Below, piece by piece: positions 32,118 to 39,181 of a stretch of 39,181 nt of DNA (its first letter is position 1; every line of letters starts with the position of its first letter). The position numbers were made by a program, and so were the translations under genes. Source of the DNA: JBBREP01 sp036501845 (lineage in GTDB: Bacteria > Actinomycetota > Acidimicrobiia > IMCC26256 > PALSA-610); the NCBI GenBank assembly GCA_036501845.1, contig DASXZO010000070.1:1-39181 (forward strand). The letters are read 5' to 3'. The notes below the pieces were generated by a model. It was not told where the DNA came from, ran no database searches, and worked only from the letters and a program-made list of their open reading frames with translations.

Positions 32118-32891
32118 TCAGGCGGCCTTCTGTTCGCGCTGCGTCGGCGGGATGCTGCTCGACAGGATCTCCTCGACGATGCGCGGGCTCGTACCAGAGT
32201 GGATCGCCAACACGCCCTGCACGATCAGCTGCTTGTGCGCGACCTCGTCGGACGAGATCTTCTTGAGCTTGTTCGACCACGGCAGGAAGATGCCGTTGGC
32301 GAGGAACACGCCCCAGAACGTGGCGACGAACGCGCCGGCGATGCCTTCACCCACGAGCTCGGGCTGCGACAACTTGCTCATCGTGGCGATCAGTCCGAAC
32401 ACCGCGCCGATGATGCCGAACGTCGGCGCGTACACACCGGCCTTCTCGCACCACGCCGCGCCGACCTTGTGGCGCTCCTTCATCGCCGCGATGTCGGCGT
32501 TCATCGTCTTCTTCAAGGTGTCGGCGTCGGTGCCGTCGACCGCGAGTTGCAGACCCTTCTTCAAGAACTCGTCGTCGATGTTCTTGCTCGCCTCTTCGAG
32601 TGCGAGCAAGCCATCGGTGCGCGCCCGGTTCGTCATGTCGACGATGGTGGCGATGGTCTCGGCGGTGGGCGGCGGCGCGCCGCCCTTCAGGCACTTCGAG
32701 ATCACCTTGCCGATGTTCTGGGTGGCGTCGAACGGGAACGACGACATCGTGGCGCCGAAGCAACCGAACACCACGATGATGATCGAGCCGAACTCCATGA
32801 ACAAGAAGGCCGGGTTGATGCCGTGCAGGAAGACGCTCGCGAACACACCCACGAGGGTGATCGCGAGGCCAACCATGCTGCCTTTTTCCAC
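32118..32891 (-). CDS. motA: Flagellar motor protein MotA
   Basis: Stator channel subunit that couples ion flow to flagellar rotation. 257 residues with four membrane helices, the first two near the N-terminus and two around 155-205 (YAPTFGIIGAVFGLIATM, GIAGAFVATFWGVFLANGIFLPW) carrying the conserved channel prolines. The charged cytoplasmic loop between helices 2 and 3 is normal. AAAAAGG precedes the ATG. It may share a transcript with trpA but an inverted repeat in the 109-nt gap argues for separate control. Confidence 0.93.
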   Translation of the reverse strand: MEKGSMVGLAITLVGVFASVFLHGINPAFLFMEFGSIIIVVFGCFGATMSSFPFDATQNIGKVISKCLKGGAPPPTAETIATIVDMTNRARTDGLLALEEASKNIDDEFLKKGLQLAVDGTDADTLKKTMNADIAAMKERHKVGAAWCEKAGVYAPTFGIIGAVFGLIATMSKLSQPELVGEGIAGAFVATFWGVFLANGIFLPWSNKLKKISSDEVAHKQLIVQGVLAIHSGTSPRIVEEILSSSIPPTQREQKAA

Positions 32892-32970
32892 CCGATACTC
32901 CCGCCGCCGTGTCCCTGAGCTCCGGTCTCCTATCGACCAGGAGAGCGTGCGGGTTACAGGGACGGCGCGG

Positions 32971-33002
32971 GCTCGATCCTTGGGTCGATCGAGCGCTCGA
33001 TC
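32971..33002. terminator. Inverted repeats in the trpA-motA gap
   Basis: GCTCGATC (32971-32978) pairs with GATCGAGC (32987-32994), and a perfect 16-bp palindrome GATCGAGCGCTCGATC (32987-33002) overlaps the trpA stop. A terminator after trpA is likely; the palindrome could instead be a regulator site. The remaining gap up to motA shows no clear promoter. Confidence 0.45.
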
Positions 33003-33777
33003 AGCGGTCGACGGCCTGGCGCAGGGCGCTCACGAAGGCCGCGGCCTCCTCGGTACCGCCCGATTGGAGCAGTTTGCGCACCAGGGCCGAGCCGATCACG
33101 ACGCCATCGGCGTAGCCGGCCGCCTCACCGGCCTGTTCAGGGGTGGAGATGCCCACACCGAGCAGTACTGGCTTGTCGGTGGCCGCCTTGAGCCGCCGGC
33201 CCATGACCGCGGCCGATGCGGCCAGCGTCGTGCGTTCACCGGTGACGCCCATCAGCGACACGCCGTAGATGAAGCCGCGCGACCGCTCGCAGATCGCGGC
33301 GAGCCGCTCGTCGGTGGTGGTGGGCGACGCGAGCAGAACGTTCTCGACCCCGTGGGTGAGCGACGCCGCGGCGAAGTCGCTGAGGAGCAACTCGTCGAGG
33401 GGCAGGTCGGGGATGATCGCGCCGTCGATGCCGGCCTGCTCGAGCGATGCAGCGAAGCGCTCGTCGCCCATGTGCGCGACCAGGTTGTAATACGTCATCA
33501 CCGCGAGCGGGATCCCCACGTCGAGCTGGCGCGCCTGCTCGATCACCGAAGCGGGCGTGGCCCCGAGATCGAGCGCGCGCTGGCTGGCCTCCTGGATGGT
33601 CTTGCCGTCCATGATCGGGTCGGAGAACGGGATACCGATCTCCACCGCGTCGGCGCCGCTTGCCTCGCACGCGCGCACGACCTCCACCCAGTCCTTGCCG
33701 AGACCACCGGTCACGTACGGCACCAGCAGCTTGCGACCGGAATCGCGCCGCTCCCGCAGGTGCTTTTCGAGGATCAC
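33001..33777 (-). CDS. trpA: Tryptophan synthase alpha chain
   Basis: Cleaves indole-3-glycerol phosphate to indole, which is channelled to TrpB. 258 residues from GTG 33777, whose GTGA overlaps the trpB stop. Catalytic Glu46 (VEIGIPFSDP) and Asp57 (DPIMDG) are present, as are PDLPLDE, YGVSLMGVTGER and GVGISTPEQA, the phosphate-binding end of the barrel. Ordinary length. Confidence 0.95.
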   Translation of the reverse strand: MILEKHLRERRDSGRKLLVPYVTGGLGKDWVEVVRACEASGADAVEIGIPFSDPIMDGKTIQEASQRALDLGATPASVIEQARQLDVGIPLAVMTYYNLVAHMGDERFAASLEQAGIDGAIIPDLPLDELLLSDFAAASLTHGVENVLLASPTTTDERLAAICERSRGFIYGVSLMGVTGERTTLAASAAVMGRRLKAATDKPVLLGVGISTPEQAGEAAGYADGVVIGSALVRKLLQSGGTEEAAAFVSALRQAVDR

Positions 33778-35024
33778 TCGTCGTCGCCCAGACGTTCCAT
33801 GACCTGTTGCGCGTCCTTGTCGCCGCGCCCCGAAAGCGTGAGCAGCACCGTGGCGCCCCTCGGCACCGACCGGCCGGCCTCGCGCATCAGCCAGCCGATC
33901 GCGTGCGCAGGTTCGAGCGCCGGCACGATGCCCTCGGTCTCGGCGAGGATCTGGAAACCGGCGACCGCTTCTTCGTCGGTGGCGTACTCGTACGTGGCCC
34001 GACCGGTGGCGGCGAGCAGCGCGTGCTCGGGGCCGACACCCGGATAGTCGAGCCCGGCACTGATCGACGTGGCCTCGATGATCTGTCCGTCTTCGTCCTG
34101 CAGGATCAATGAACGCATGCCGTGCACGATCCCGGGCACGCCACGCGTGACGGCGGCGCCGTGATGACCGCTCTCCAGCCCGAGGCCGCCCGCCTCGACG
34201 CCCACGAGTTTCGTGGCCGGAGCGGCGTCGACGAATCCTGCGAACGTTCCCATCGCGTTCGAGCCGCCGCCCACGCAAGCCACCACATAGTCGGGGTCGG
34301 CACCGTCGAGCTGCTCACGACATTGGCGGCGCGCCTCGTCGCCCACCACGCGCTGGAACTCGCGCACCATCCACGGGAACGGGTGCGGACCCATCACCGA
34401 ACCGAGGCAGTAATGCGTGCGTTCGACGCGGGCCACCCACTCGCGCATGGCGTCGTTCACCGCGTCCTTCAACGTGGCGCTGCCGCTGGTGACCGGCACC
34501 ACAGACGCGCCCAGCAACTTCATCCGCCACACGTTCAACGCCTGGCGCTCCACGTCGACGGCACCCATGTATACGGTGCACTCGAGGCCGAAGAGCGCGG
34601 CCGCCGTGGCCGTGGCCACGCCGTGCTGGCCTGCGCCGGTCTCGGCGATGAGGCTGTCCTTGCCCATCCGGCGCGTGAGCAGCGCCTGGCCGAGCACGTT
34701 GTTGATCTTGTGCGAGCCGGTGTGGGTGAGATCCTCACGCTTCAGCAGGAGCCGCACACCCAGACGCTGCGAGAGGCGGTAACACTCGGTGACCGGGGTG
34801 GGCCGTCCGGCGTAGTCCTTCAGCAGCGCCGCGTACTCGGAGCGGAATGCGTCGTCGTGCCAGGCGGCGCGGAACGCCAGCTCGAGCTCCTCGAGCGCTG
34901 GGATCAGCGACTCCGGCGCGTAGCGACCGCCGAAGTCGCCGAAGCGGCCCAGACCAGTCGGTTCGGGGCCGGGCGGATCGAGCTGGACGACATCGCCGCG
35001 GGCCGGCGGCACCATGATCCCCAT
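33774..35024 (-). CDS. trpB: Tryptophan synthase beta chain
   Basis: PLP enzyme joining indole and serine into tryptophan. 416 residues; Lys106 in HTGSHKINN forms the Schiff base, and GGGSNA is the phosphate-binding loop. The ATG at 35024 directly follows GAAGG without spacing; an in-frame ATG at 35015 may be the real start. A minus-strand TAGCCT (35048-35053) suggests a promoter separate from trpF. It overlaps trpA by 4 bp. Confidence 0.95.
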   Translation of the reverse strand: MGIMVPPARGDVVQLDPPGPEPTGLGRFGDFGGRYAPESLIPALEELELAFRAAWHDDAFRSEYAALLKDYAGRPTPVTECYRLSQRLGVRLLLKREDLTHTGSHKINNVLGQALLTRRMGKDSLIAETGAGQHGVATATAAALFGLECTVYMGAVDVERQALNVWRMKLLGASVVPVTSGSATLKDAVNDAMREWVARVERTHYCLGSVMGPHPFPWMVREFQRVVGDEARRQCREQLDGADPDYVVACVGGGSNAMGTFAGFVDAAPATKLVGVEAGGLGLESGHHGAAVTRGVPGIVHGMRSLILQDEDGQIIEATSISAGLDYPGVGPEHALLAATGRATYEYATDEEAVAGFQILAETEGIVPALEPAHAIGWLMREAGRSVPRGATVLLTLSGRGDKDAQQVMERLGDDE

Positions 35025-35150
35025 CCTTCACATCGAGCGGAATGAGCAGGCTAGAGCAGCAGGGGTGTCAGCGCTTCCGGCAAATCACCGGCGCCGTAAG
35101 GACGCCCTCAGCACGGTCCCGGTTCCCGGCGACACCCGAGGGGCAGCCCG

Positions 35151-35909
35151 CTACAGGTCGATGGCCCAGTCGAAGGGGCGGGTCACGCCGGCCTCGCTGA
35201 TCACGTCGCGGGGGTCGATCTCGATGTCGAGCATGTCGAGCCGGCCGTCAGCGTCGCCATAGGTGTCGAGCGATTCCATGTGGCGCACCGGCGGTTCCTG
35301 GAGCTCGGCGCCGGCGTGCTTGGCCGCCTCGATGAACAGCCGCAGCCGGCGCGGGTCCTTGCGACCCGGCGAGGCCTCGACCCCACTCGACACGTCCACA
35401 CCCCATGGCCGCACCTTGGCGATCGCCTCCTGCACGTTCTCGTGGTGGAGGCCACCGGCAAGCAGCAGGCGGACCCCGCCGGGCACGCCGTCGGCGAGGC
35501 GCCAGTCGAACACGCGGCCCGACCCTGGGCTCGGCGAATCGACCAGGATGATGTCGGCGGGACCGTTGGCCGCGGCCTGCATGCCGGGGTCGCCAGCACG
35601 AAAACCTTGGATCACGAACTGCACGCGCTGGCGGATCCAGCGCACCTCGCGCAATGGCTCGTGCCCGTGGAGTTGGGCGCCGTGCAAGCCCACCTTGTTC
35701 ACCACCTCGGTGACGCGCTCCGGCCGCTCGTTGCGGAACACGCCGACGGTGATCACTTCACTCGGCACGCGCTTCACGATGTCGCGCACCGCGTCGGGCG
35801 TCACCTGGCGGCGGCTCGGCGCGAACACGAAGCCGATCGCGTCGGCGCCGAGTGCGACCGCGGTGAGCGCGTCGTCCTCGTTCGTGATCCCGCAAATCTT
35901 GACCCACAT
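35151..35909 (-). CDS. trpF: Phosphoribosylanthranilate isomerase with C-terminal extension
   Basis: TIM-barrel isomerase of tryptophan synthesis. MWVKICGIT (catalytic Cys6), LHGAQLHGHE, LLLAGGL and GVDVSSGVEASPGRKD are all typical. The barrel ends near residue 205; a further about 47 residues (AELQEPPVRHMESLDTYGDADGRLDMLDIEIDP...) are not part of the usual family. A minus-strand TACGCT (35921-35926) 11 nt before the ATG is a plausible -10. 125 nt of unassigned sequence follows before trpB. Confidence 0.9.
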   Translation of the reverse strand: MWVKICGITNEDDALTAVALGADAIGFVFAPSRRQVTPDAVRDIVKRVPSEVITVGVFRNERPERVTEVVNKVGLHGAQLHGHEPLREVRWIRQRVQFVIQGFRAGDPGMQAAANGPADIILVDSPSPGSGRVFDWRLADGVPGGVRLLLAGGLHHENVQEAIAKVRPWGVDVSSGVEASPGRKDPRRLRLFIEAAKHAGAELQEPPVRHMESLDTYGDADGRLDMLDIEIDPRDVISEAGVTRPFDWAIDL

Positions 35910-35959
35910 AGCCGCTTCGCAGCGTATCTACTGCTCGGGCGCGATCGCGCAGCGGTAGA

Positions 35960-36763
35960 TCAATCTCGACGTCGACTACAGGATGACAGTGCCGCGCACA
36001 GCGCAGTCGGGTCGGGCGCACGCACGAGCGCCTCCCCGACGAGCACCGCGTCGAAGCCCGCGTCGGCCATCCGTTGCGCGTCGTCAACCGAACGGATCGC
36101 CGACTCCGCCACTGCGACCGCGCCGTCGGGGATACCGGCGCGTAACGACTGGGCGACGCCGAGATCCTCGCCGAAGGTCTGCAAACTGCGGCTGTTGACA
36201 CCCACGAGGCGCGCACCGATGCCGGCCGCGCGCTCGAGCTCGGCTTGGTCGTGCACCTCGACGAGGGCGTCGAGGCCGAGACCCAGCGCGAGCTCGTGCA
36301 GATCGAGGAGCACGGCGTCGTCGGGCAGCGCCGCCACGATCAGCAGGATGGCGTCGGCGCCGACGGCGCGGGCCTCGTACACCTGCACCTCGTCGATCAC
36401 GAAGTCTTTGCGCAACGCCGGGACGTTCGTGACCGCGCGGGCTTCCTGGAGGTCGGCCATCGACCCGCCGAAGTAGGGCCCGTCGGTGAGCACGCTGAGT
36501 GCCGCGGCACCGCCCACGGCGTAGGCCCGGGCCGTGGCGGCGGGCTCGAGATCGGGCGCCAGGTCGCCCTTGCTCGGCGAGCGCCGCTTGATCTCGGCGA
36601 TCACCTTCAGGGTCGCGGGATCGGCTTGCAACGCGGCGGCAAACCCGCGAGTCGGCGGTGCATCCAACGCTGTGCGGCGGAGCAAGTCGCGCGTATCGGG
36701 CCGGCGCAACACGGTCACCTCGTCACGCTTCGTGACCAAGATCTCGTCCAACACCCGTCTCAA
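35960..36763 (-). CDS. trpC: Indole-3-glycerol phosphate synthase
   Basis: Closes the indole ring to give indole-3-glycerol phosphate. 267 residues. The active-site blocks VIAEIKRRSPSKG (54-66; Glu57, Lys59), PALRKDFVIDEVQVYEAR, VEVHDQAEL and VGVNSRSLQTF, and AESAIRS all match the family. I take TTG 36763 as start because GAGG lies 4 nt upstream; GTG 36754 is an alternative. It is the first gene of the trp-mot run and is divergent from the two-component system. Confidence 0.94.
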   Translation of the reverse strand: MRRVLDEILVTKRDEVTVLRRPDTRDLLRRTALDAPPTRGFAAALQADPATLKVIAEIKRRSPSKGDLAPDLEPAATARAYAVGGAAALSVLTDGPYFGGSMADLQEARAVTNVPALRKDFVIDEVQVYEARAVGADAILLIVAALPDDAVLLDLHELALGLGLDALVEVHDQAELERAAGIGARLVGVNSRSLQTFGEDLGVAQSLRAGIPDGAVAVAESAIRSVDDAQRMADAGFDAVLVGEALVRAPDPTALCAALSSCSRRRD

Positions 36764-36794
36764 TTTGCCTCGCTTCGCTCGGCGGCGAGCTCAC
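36764..36794 (-). repeat. Diverged leader-element relative before trpC
   Basis: On the minus strand GTGAGC, a short insert, then AGCGAAGCGAGGCAAA ends at the trpC TTG. It shares GTGAGC and AGCGAAGCGA with the four better copies and also places a GAGG ribosome site just before a start, but lacks the mini-ORF. It may be a decayed copy or a similar GC-rich sequence by chance. Confidence 0.3.
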
Positions 36795-36862
36795 TACGCA
36801 CCGGCGTCGCTCCTCCGTCGCTCTCCGGCTGCTCCGTTCGCCGCTCGAGCATCAGTTCACTT

Positions 36863-36868
36863 TACGGT
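36863..36868 (+). promoter_or_regulatory. Candidate -10 (TACGGT) of the two-component operon
   Basis: TACGGT lies 55 nt upstream of the uORF at 36924, in the 189-nt gap divergent from trpC. It would give a leader of about 50 nt to the uORF. No clear -35. Confidence 0.4.
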
Positions 36869-36923
36869 CCGATCACAAGGCCATCATCCTGGGTGTACAC
36901 GCCTGACCGACGATGGAGAGGTG

Positions 36924-36956
36924 ATGCCGAGCGAGGGAAGGCCCACCGGCCCATGA
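36924..36956 (+). CDS. Ten-residue upstream ORF overlapping the response-regulator start
   Basis: ATG CCG AGC ... CCA TGA encodes MPSEGRPTGP, with GGAGAGG 1-7 nt upstream. Its stop overlaps the response regulator's ATG as ATGA. The regulator has no ribosome site of its own, so its translation probably depends on ribosomes finishing this peptide. The uORF lies largely within copy C of the dispersed element. Confidence 0.5.
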   Translation: MPSEGRPTGP

Positions 36957-36979
36957 GCGAAGCGAAGAGAAGGTATGAG
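36930..36979 (+). repeat. Dispersed leader element, copy C (fused to the response regulator)
   Basis: A 50-bp copy with AGCGAGGGAAGGCC, CACC, GGCCCATGAGCG and AGCGAAGAGAAGGTATGAG. The first 30 bases are nearly identical to copies A and B. The mini-ORF start is ATG and the TAA stop reads TAT, so it continues in frame as the N-terminus of the regulator. Confidence 0.75.
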
Positions 36980-37660
36980 AGCCAACGCGGCACGATCCTG
37001 GTGGTCGACGACGAGCCCAACATCGCCGACCTCGTGGAGCTCTACCTCTCCCGCGAGGGCTACCGCGTTCGCAAGGCCGCCAGTGGCGAGGACGCCCTCG
37101 CCGCGGTCGAACGCGAGCACCCGCGGCTCGTGGTGCTCGACGTCGGCCTGCCCGACATCAGCGGCCTCGACGTGTGCACTCGCCTGCGGGCCACGTCGAA
37201 CATCCCCGTGATCTTTCTCACCGCGCGTGACAGCGAGATCGACCGCGTGCTCGGCCTCGAGCTGGGCGGCGACGACTACCTCACCAAGCCCTTCTCCCCC
37301 GCCGAGCTCGTGGCGCGCGTGAAGGCCGTGCTGCGCCGATCGGACAGCAGCGCGGTGGTGTCGGTCGACGTGTTGCAGATCGGTAGCGTCGCCGTCGATC
37401 GCGGTCGCCGCGAAGTGCGCGTGGGCGAGGAGGTCGTGGCGTTCACCGCGAAGGAATTCGATCTCCTGCAATTCCTCGCCGAGCGACCGGGGCGGGCGCT
37501 GTCGCGCCAGCAGATCCTCGACGGAGTGTGGGGCTTCGATTGGTACGGCGACGCGCGCACGGTCGACGTGCACATCGCACAGGTGCGCAAGAAGGTCGGC
37601 ACCGGTCTGGAGATCGCCACCGTGCGCGGCCTCGGCTACCGGCTCGATTCACGGAACTGA
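36953..37660 (+). CDS. OmpR/PhoB-family response regulator
   Basis: DNA-binding regulator of a two-component pair, 235 residues. The receiver has acidic Asp19/Asp20 (VVDDEPN), phospho-acceptor Asp63 (VLDVGLP), Thr90 and Lys112 (TKPFSPAEL); the C-terminal winged helix ends QVRKKVGTGLEIATVRGLGYRL. ATG 36953 is the only sensible in-frame start and comes from a dispersed repeat (MSEAKRRYE). Translation is probably coupled to the uORF that overlaps the ATG. The kinase starts 9 nt downstream. Target genes unknown. Confidence 0.94.
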   Translation: MSEAKRRYESQRGTILVVDDEPNIADLVELYLSREGYRVRKAASGEDALAAVEREHPRLVVLDVGLPDISGLDVCTRLRATSNIPVIFLTARDSEIDRVLGLELGGDDYLTKPFSPAELVARVKAVLRRSDSSAVVSVDVLQIGSVAVDRGRREVRVGEEVVAFTAKEFDLLQFLAERPGRALSRQQILDGVWGFDWYGDARTVDVHIAQVRKKVGTGLEIATVRGLGYRLDSRN

Positions 37661-37669
37661 CGCGATGCG

Positions 37670-39181
37670 ATGACCGCGAACGCCAACTCGACGCGACGGC
37701 GCCGCACGATGCGCACCCGACTGGTGTGGAGCTTGGTACTCGTCGCCACCGCCGGCATCCTCATCGCCGGCGTGATCACCGTGCTTGCTGTCCAACACGG
37801 TGCCGAGCACTCGGCCCAGTCGAACATCGAGCACAAGGCCGCCAACATCGTCAACGACGTGAAGGAGGTGCAGGGGCAAGCCGCTTCCGGATCGGCCGCG
37901 CCGGCGCTACGTCTGCGTGACCTGCTCGACCAGGTGCGCAGCGCGGTGCAGGTTTCCGACGCGCACCTCGTGTTCGTACGGGCCGACGGCGGCGTTGCCA
38001 CCTACAACCAGGTACTGAGCACAACGGCCGGTCGCAGGCTGATCGGCAACGACAGCGAAGCGTCAGACCTGGTGGCCTTGCCGAAGGGCGTGTCGGCGGA
38101 CGATCTCGCGCTCGACCAGGTGGCGCGCGGTTCCACCACCACACTGCGGCAGAACGGCAACGTGTATCTCGCCGAGCGGGTGCCGTCGCTCACACGCACC
38201 CGGGCCACGCCGGTGATCATCGTGAGCGATGTCGTCGACACCGGTGCGGCGCGCCGGGCCGCGACCGCATTCATCATCGCCGCGCTGATCGCGCTCGCGG
38301 CATGTGTCGTGGTGAGCACGCTGCTCGCTCGGCGCCTGACCAAACCGCTCACCGCCATCGACACCGCAGCACGCGCGCTTGCCGCCGGCGACCTCACCGC
38401 GCGCGTCGACCTCGGCCGTCGCACCGATCGCGAAACGGCCGAGGTTGCGGCCACGCTCAATCAGATGGCGAGCGACCTCGACGGTGCCCGGCGGGCCGAG
38501 CGCTCGTTCCTGCAAGCGGTGAGCCACGATCTCCGCACACCGCTCACGTCGATTCGCGGCTATGCCGAAGCGCTGGCCGACGGCACCGTCGACGCCACCG
38601 ACGACCAAGCCCGCGTGCGCGCCGCCGAGGTGATCACCACCGAATCGCGACGCCTCGAACGGCTCGTACGCGACCTGCTCGATCTGTCGCGCCTCGACGC
38701 GCACGAGTTCTCGCTGCGGCCGCAGCCGTGCGACGCCGCCGCGCTTGCAGCCACCACGGTGGCCGGGTTCGCGCCACAAGCCCAGTCCTTGGGTGTGGAG
38801 TTACAGGCGCCCGACGCCGGAGCGGTGCCCGCCGACCTCGACCCAGAGCGCTTCGGCCAGATCATTGCCAACCTCGTCGAGAACGCGCTGAAGTACGCGC
38901 GGAGCCGGGTGGCGGTCACGTTCGGTGCGAGCGAGCGCGACGTGACCGTGACGGTCGCCGACAACGGCGCCGGGATCCCCGACGCCGAGCAGGCGCGTGT
39001 GTTCGAGCGCCTCTACACCGCGCGCTCGGCACCAGGCCGGCCGGTCGGCACTGGCCTCGGCCTCACCGTGGTGCACGAGCTCGCCCGGGCGATGGGCGGC
39101 GGTGCGCGCCTCGTGTCATCCGGCACCGACGGCACCGTGTTCTCCGTGACCGTCGCCCGCGGCTCTACGGGCGTGGGTTTT
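37670..39181 (+). CDS. Sensor histidine kinase (partial, 3' end beyond window)
   Basis: Membrane sensor partner of the preceding regulator; 504 codons are open to the last base with no stop. Two membrane helices (about 18-40 and 199-219) flank an extracytoplasmic sensor of about 155 residues with no recognised ligand pocket. HAMP follows at about 220-272, then the phospho-acceptor His286 in VSHDLRTPLTSIRGY, and the ATPase N box NLVENALKYA, G1 DNGAGIP and G2 GTGLGL. The reading ends shortly after the ATPase domain, so only a few residues are likely missing. ATG 37670 overlaps a TGA. Confidence 0.92.
   Translation, partial: MTANANSTRRRRTMRTRLVWSLVLVATAGILIAGVITVLAVQHGAEHSAQSNIEHKAANIVNDVKEVQGQAASGSAAPALRLRDLLDQVRSAVQVSDAHLVFVRADGGVATYNQVLSTTAGRRLIGNDSEASDLVALPKGVSADDLALDQVARGSTTTLRQNGNVYLAERVPSLTRTRATPVIIVSDVVDTGAARRAATAFIIAALIALAACVVVSTLLARRLTKPLTAIDTAARALAAGDLTARVDLGRRTDRETAEVAATLNQMASDLDGARRAERSFLQAVSHDLRTPLTSIRGYAEALADGTVDATDDQARVRAAEVITTESRRLERLVRDLLDLSRLDAHEFSLRPQPCDAAALAATTVAGFAPQAQSLGVELQAPDAGAVPADLDPERFGQIIANLVENALKYARSRVAVTFGASERDVTVTVADNGAGIPDAEQARVFERLYTARSAPGRPVGTGLGLTVVHELARAMGGGARLVSSGTDGTVFSVTVARGSTGVGF

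Noticed and set aside
35025..35150. A small gene between trpB and trpF
   Set aside because: No open frame with a ribosome site or protein-like sequence was found; it probably holds the trpB promoter and trpF 3' end.
36764..36850. GAGCGACGGAGGAGCGACG-type sequence as a full copy of the leader element
   Set aside because: Only fragments match (GTGAGC, AGCGAAGCGA); it lacks the mini-ORF and central hairpin, so it is listed only as a doubtful relative.

Overview
The window is a high-GC, gene-dense bacterial chromosome segment. A type II fatty-acid operon ending in an InhA-like enoyl reductase, a long StrD-type RmlA, GTG/TTG starts and many TANNNT -10 boxes lying 6-8 nt before start codons all point to an actinomycete. 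Together with motAB I would guess a member of the class Acidimicrobiia, but that placement is inference. No phage, IS element, CRISPR array or integrase was seen.

Layout. 1-3 kb (minus): two secreted surface proteins, an FG-GAP/VCBS beta-propeller and a parallel beta-helix. 3.2-4.9 kb (minus): a cytochrome P450 overlapping by 4 bp a small putative FMN-binding split-barrel protein. 4.9-6.0 kb: two small one-helix membrane proteins around a tRNA-Leu(CAA). 6.0-13.4 kb: the fatty-acid locus, with fabZ divergent from fabD, a lysine-less biotin-carrier-like gene, fabH, fabG, acpP, fabF, a short carboxyltransferase and fabI, mostly joined by 4-bp stop/start overlaps. 13.4-16.4 kb: a Bcp-type peroxiredoxin divergent from an MFS transporter with an unusual N-terminal domain, then an SMP-30/gluconolactonase-family protein. 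16.3-19.0 kb: a polytopic membrane protein and a decayed acyltransferase-3 gene. 19.0-22.7 kb (minus): FGGY kinase plus PIG-L deacetylase, a Tat-type secreted protein and a Cys/His-rich small protein. 22.7-27.5 kb: rmlA, rmlB, rmlD for dTDP-rhamnose, convergent with a GT-C-like membrane protein. 27.5-31.1 kb: an anchored protein of unknown role, NADP isocitrate dehydrogenase and a GH5 lipoprotein, separated by two strong hairpins. 31.1-36.8 kb (minus): trpC, trpF, trpB, trpA, motA, motB. 36.9 kb to the edge: an OmpR-family response regulator and its histidine kinase, the latter cut by the window end.

The most unusual signal is a dispersed ~50-bp element found in at least four places, always ending at or just before a start codon. 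In front of rmlB and icd it contains a complete mini-ORF reading (V)S(E/A)ANKR-stop whose stop lies 2-5 nt from the gene's start. At fabG and the response regulator the same sequence lacks that stop codon, so the element reads in frame into the protein and supplies its first residues. A diverged relative may lie before trpC.

Other points of interest are the carrier-like protein with serine at the biotinyl-lysine position, encoded in the same operon as a carboxyltransferase lacking about 95 N-terminal residues; a pattern of probable leaderless transcripts; a 10-residue upstream ORF overlapping the response-regulator start; and an acyltransferase pseudogene carrying several frameshifts and a nonsense codon.
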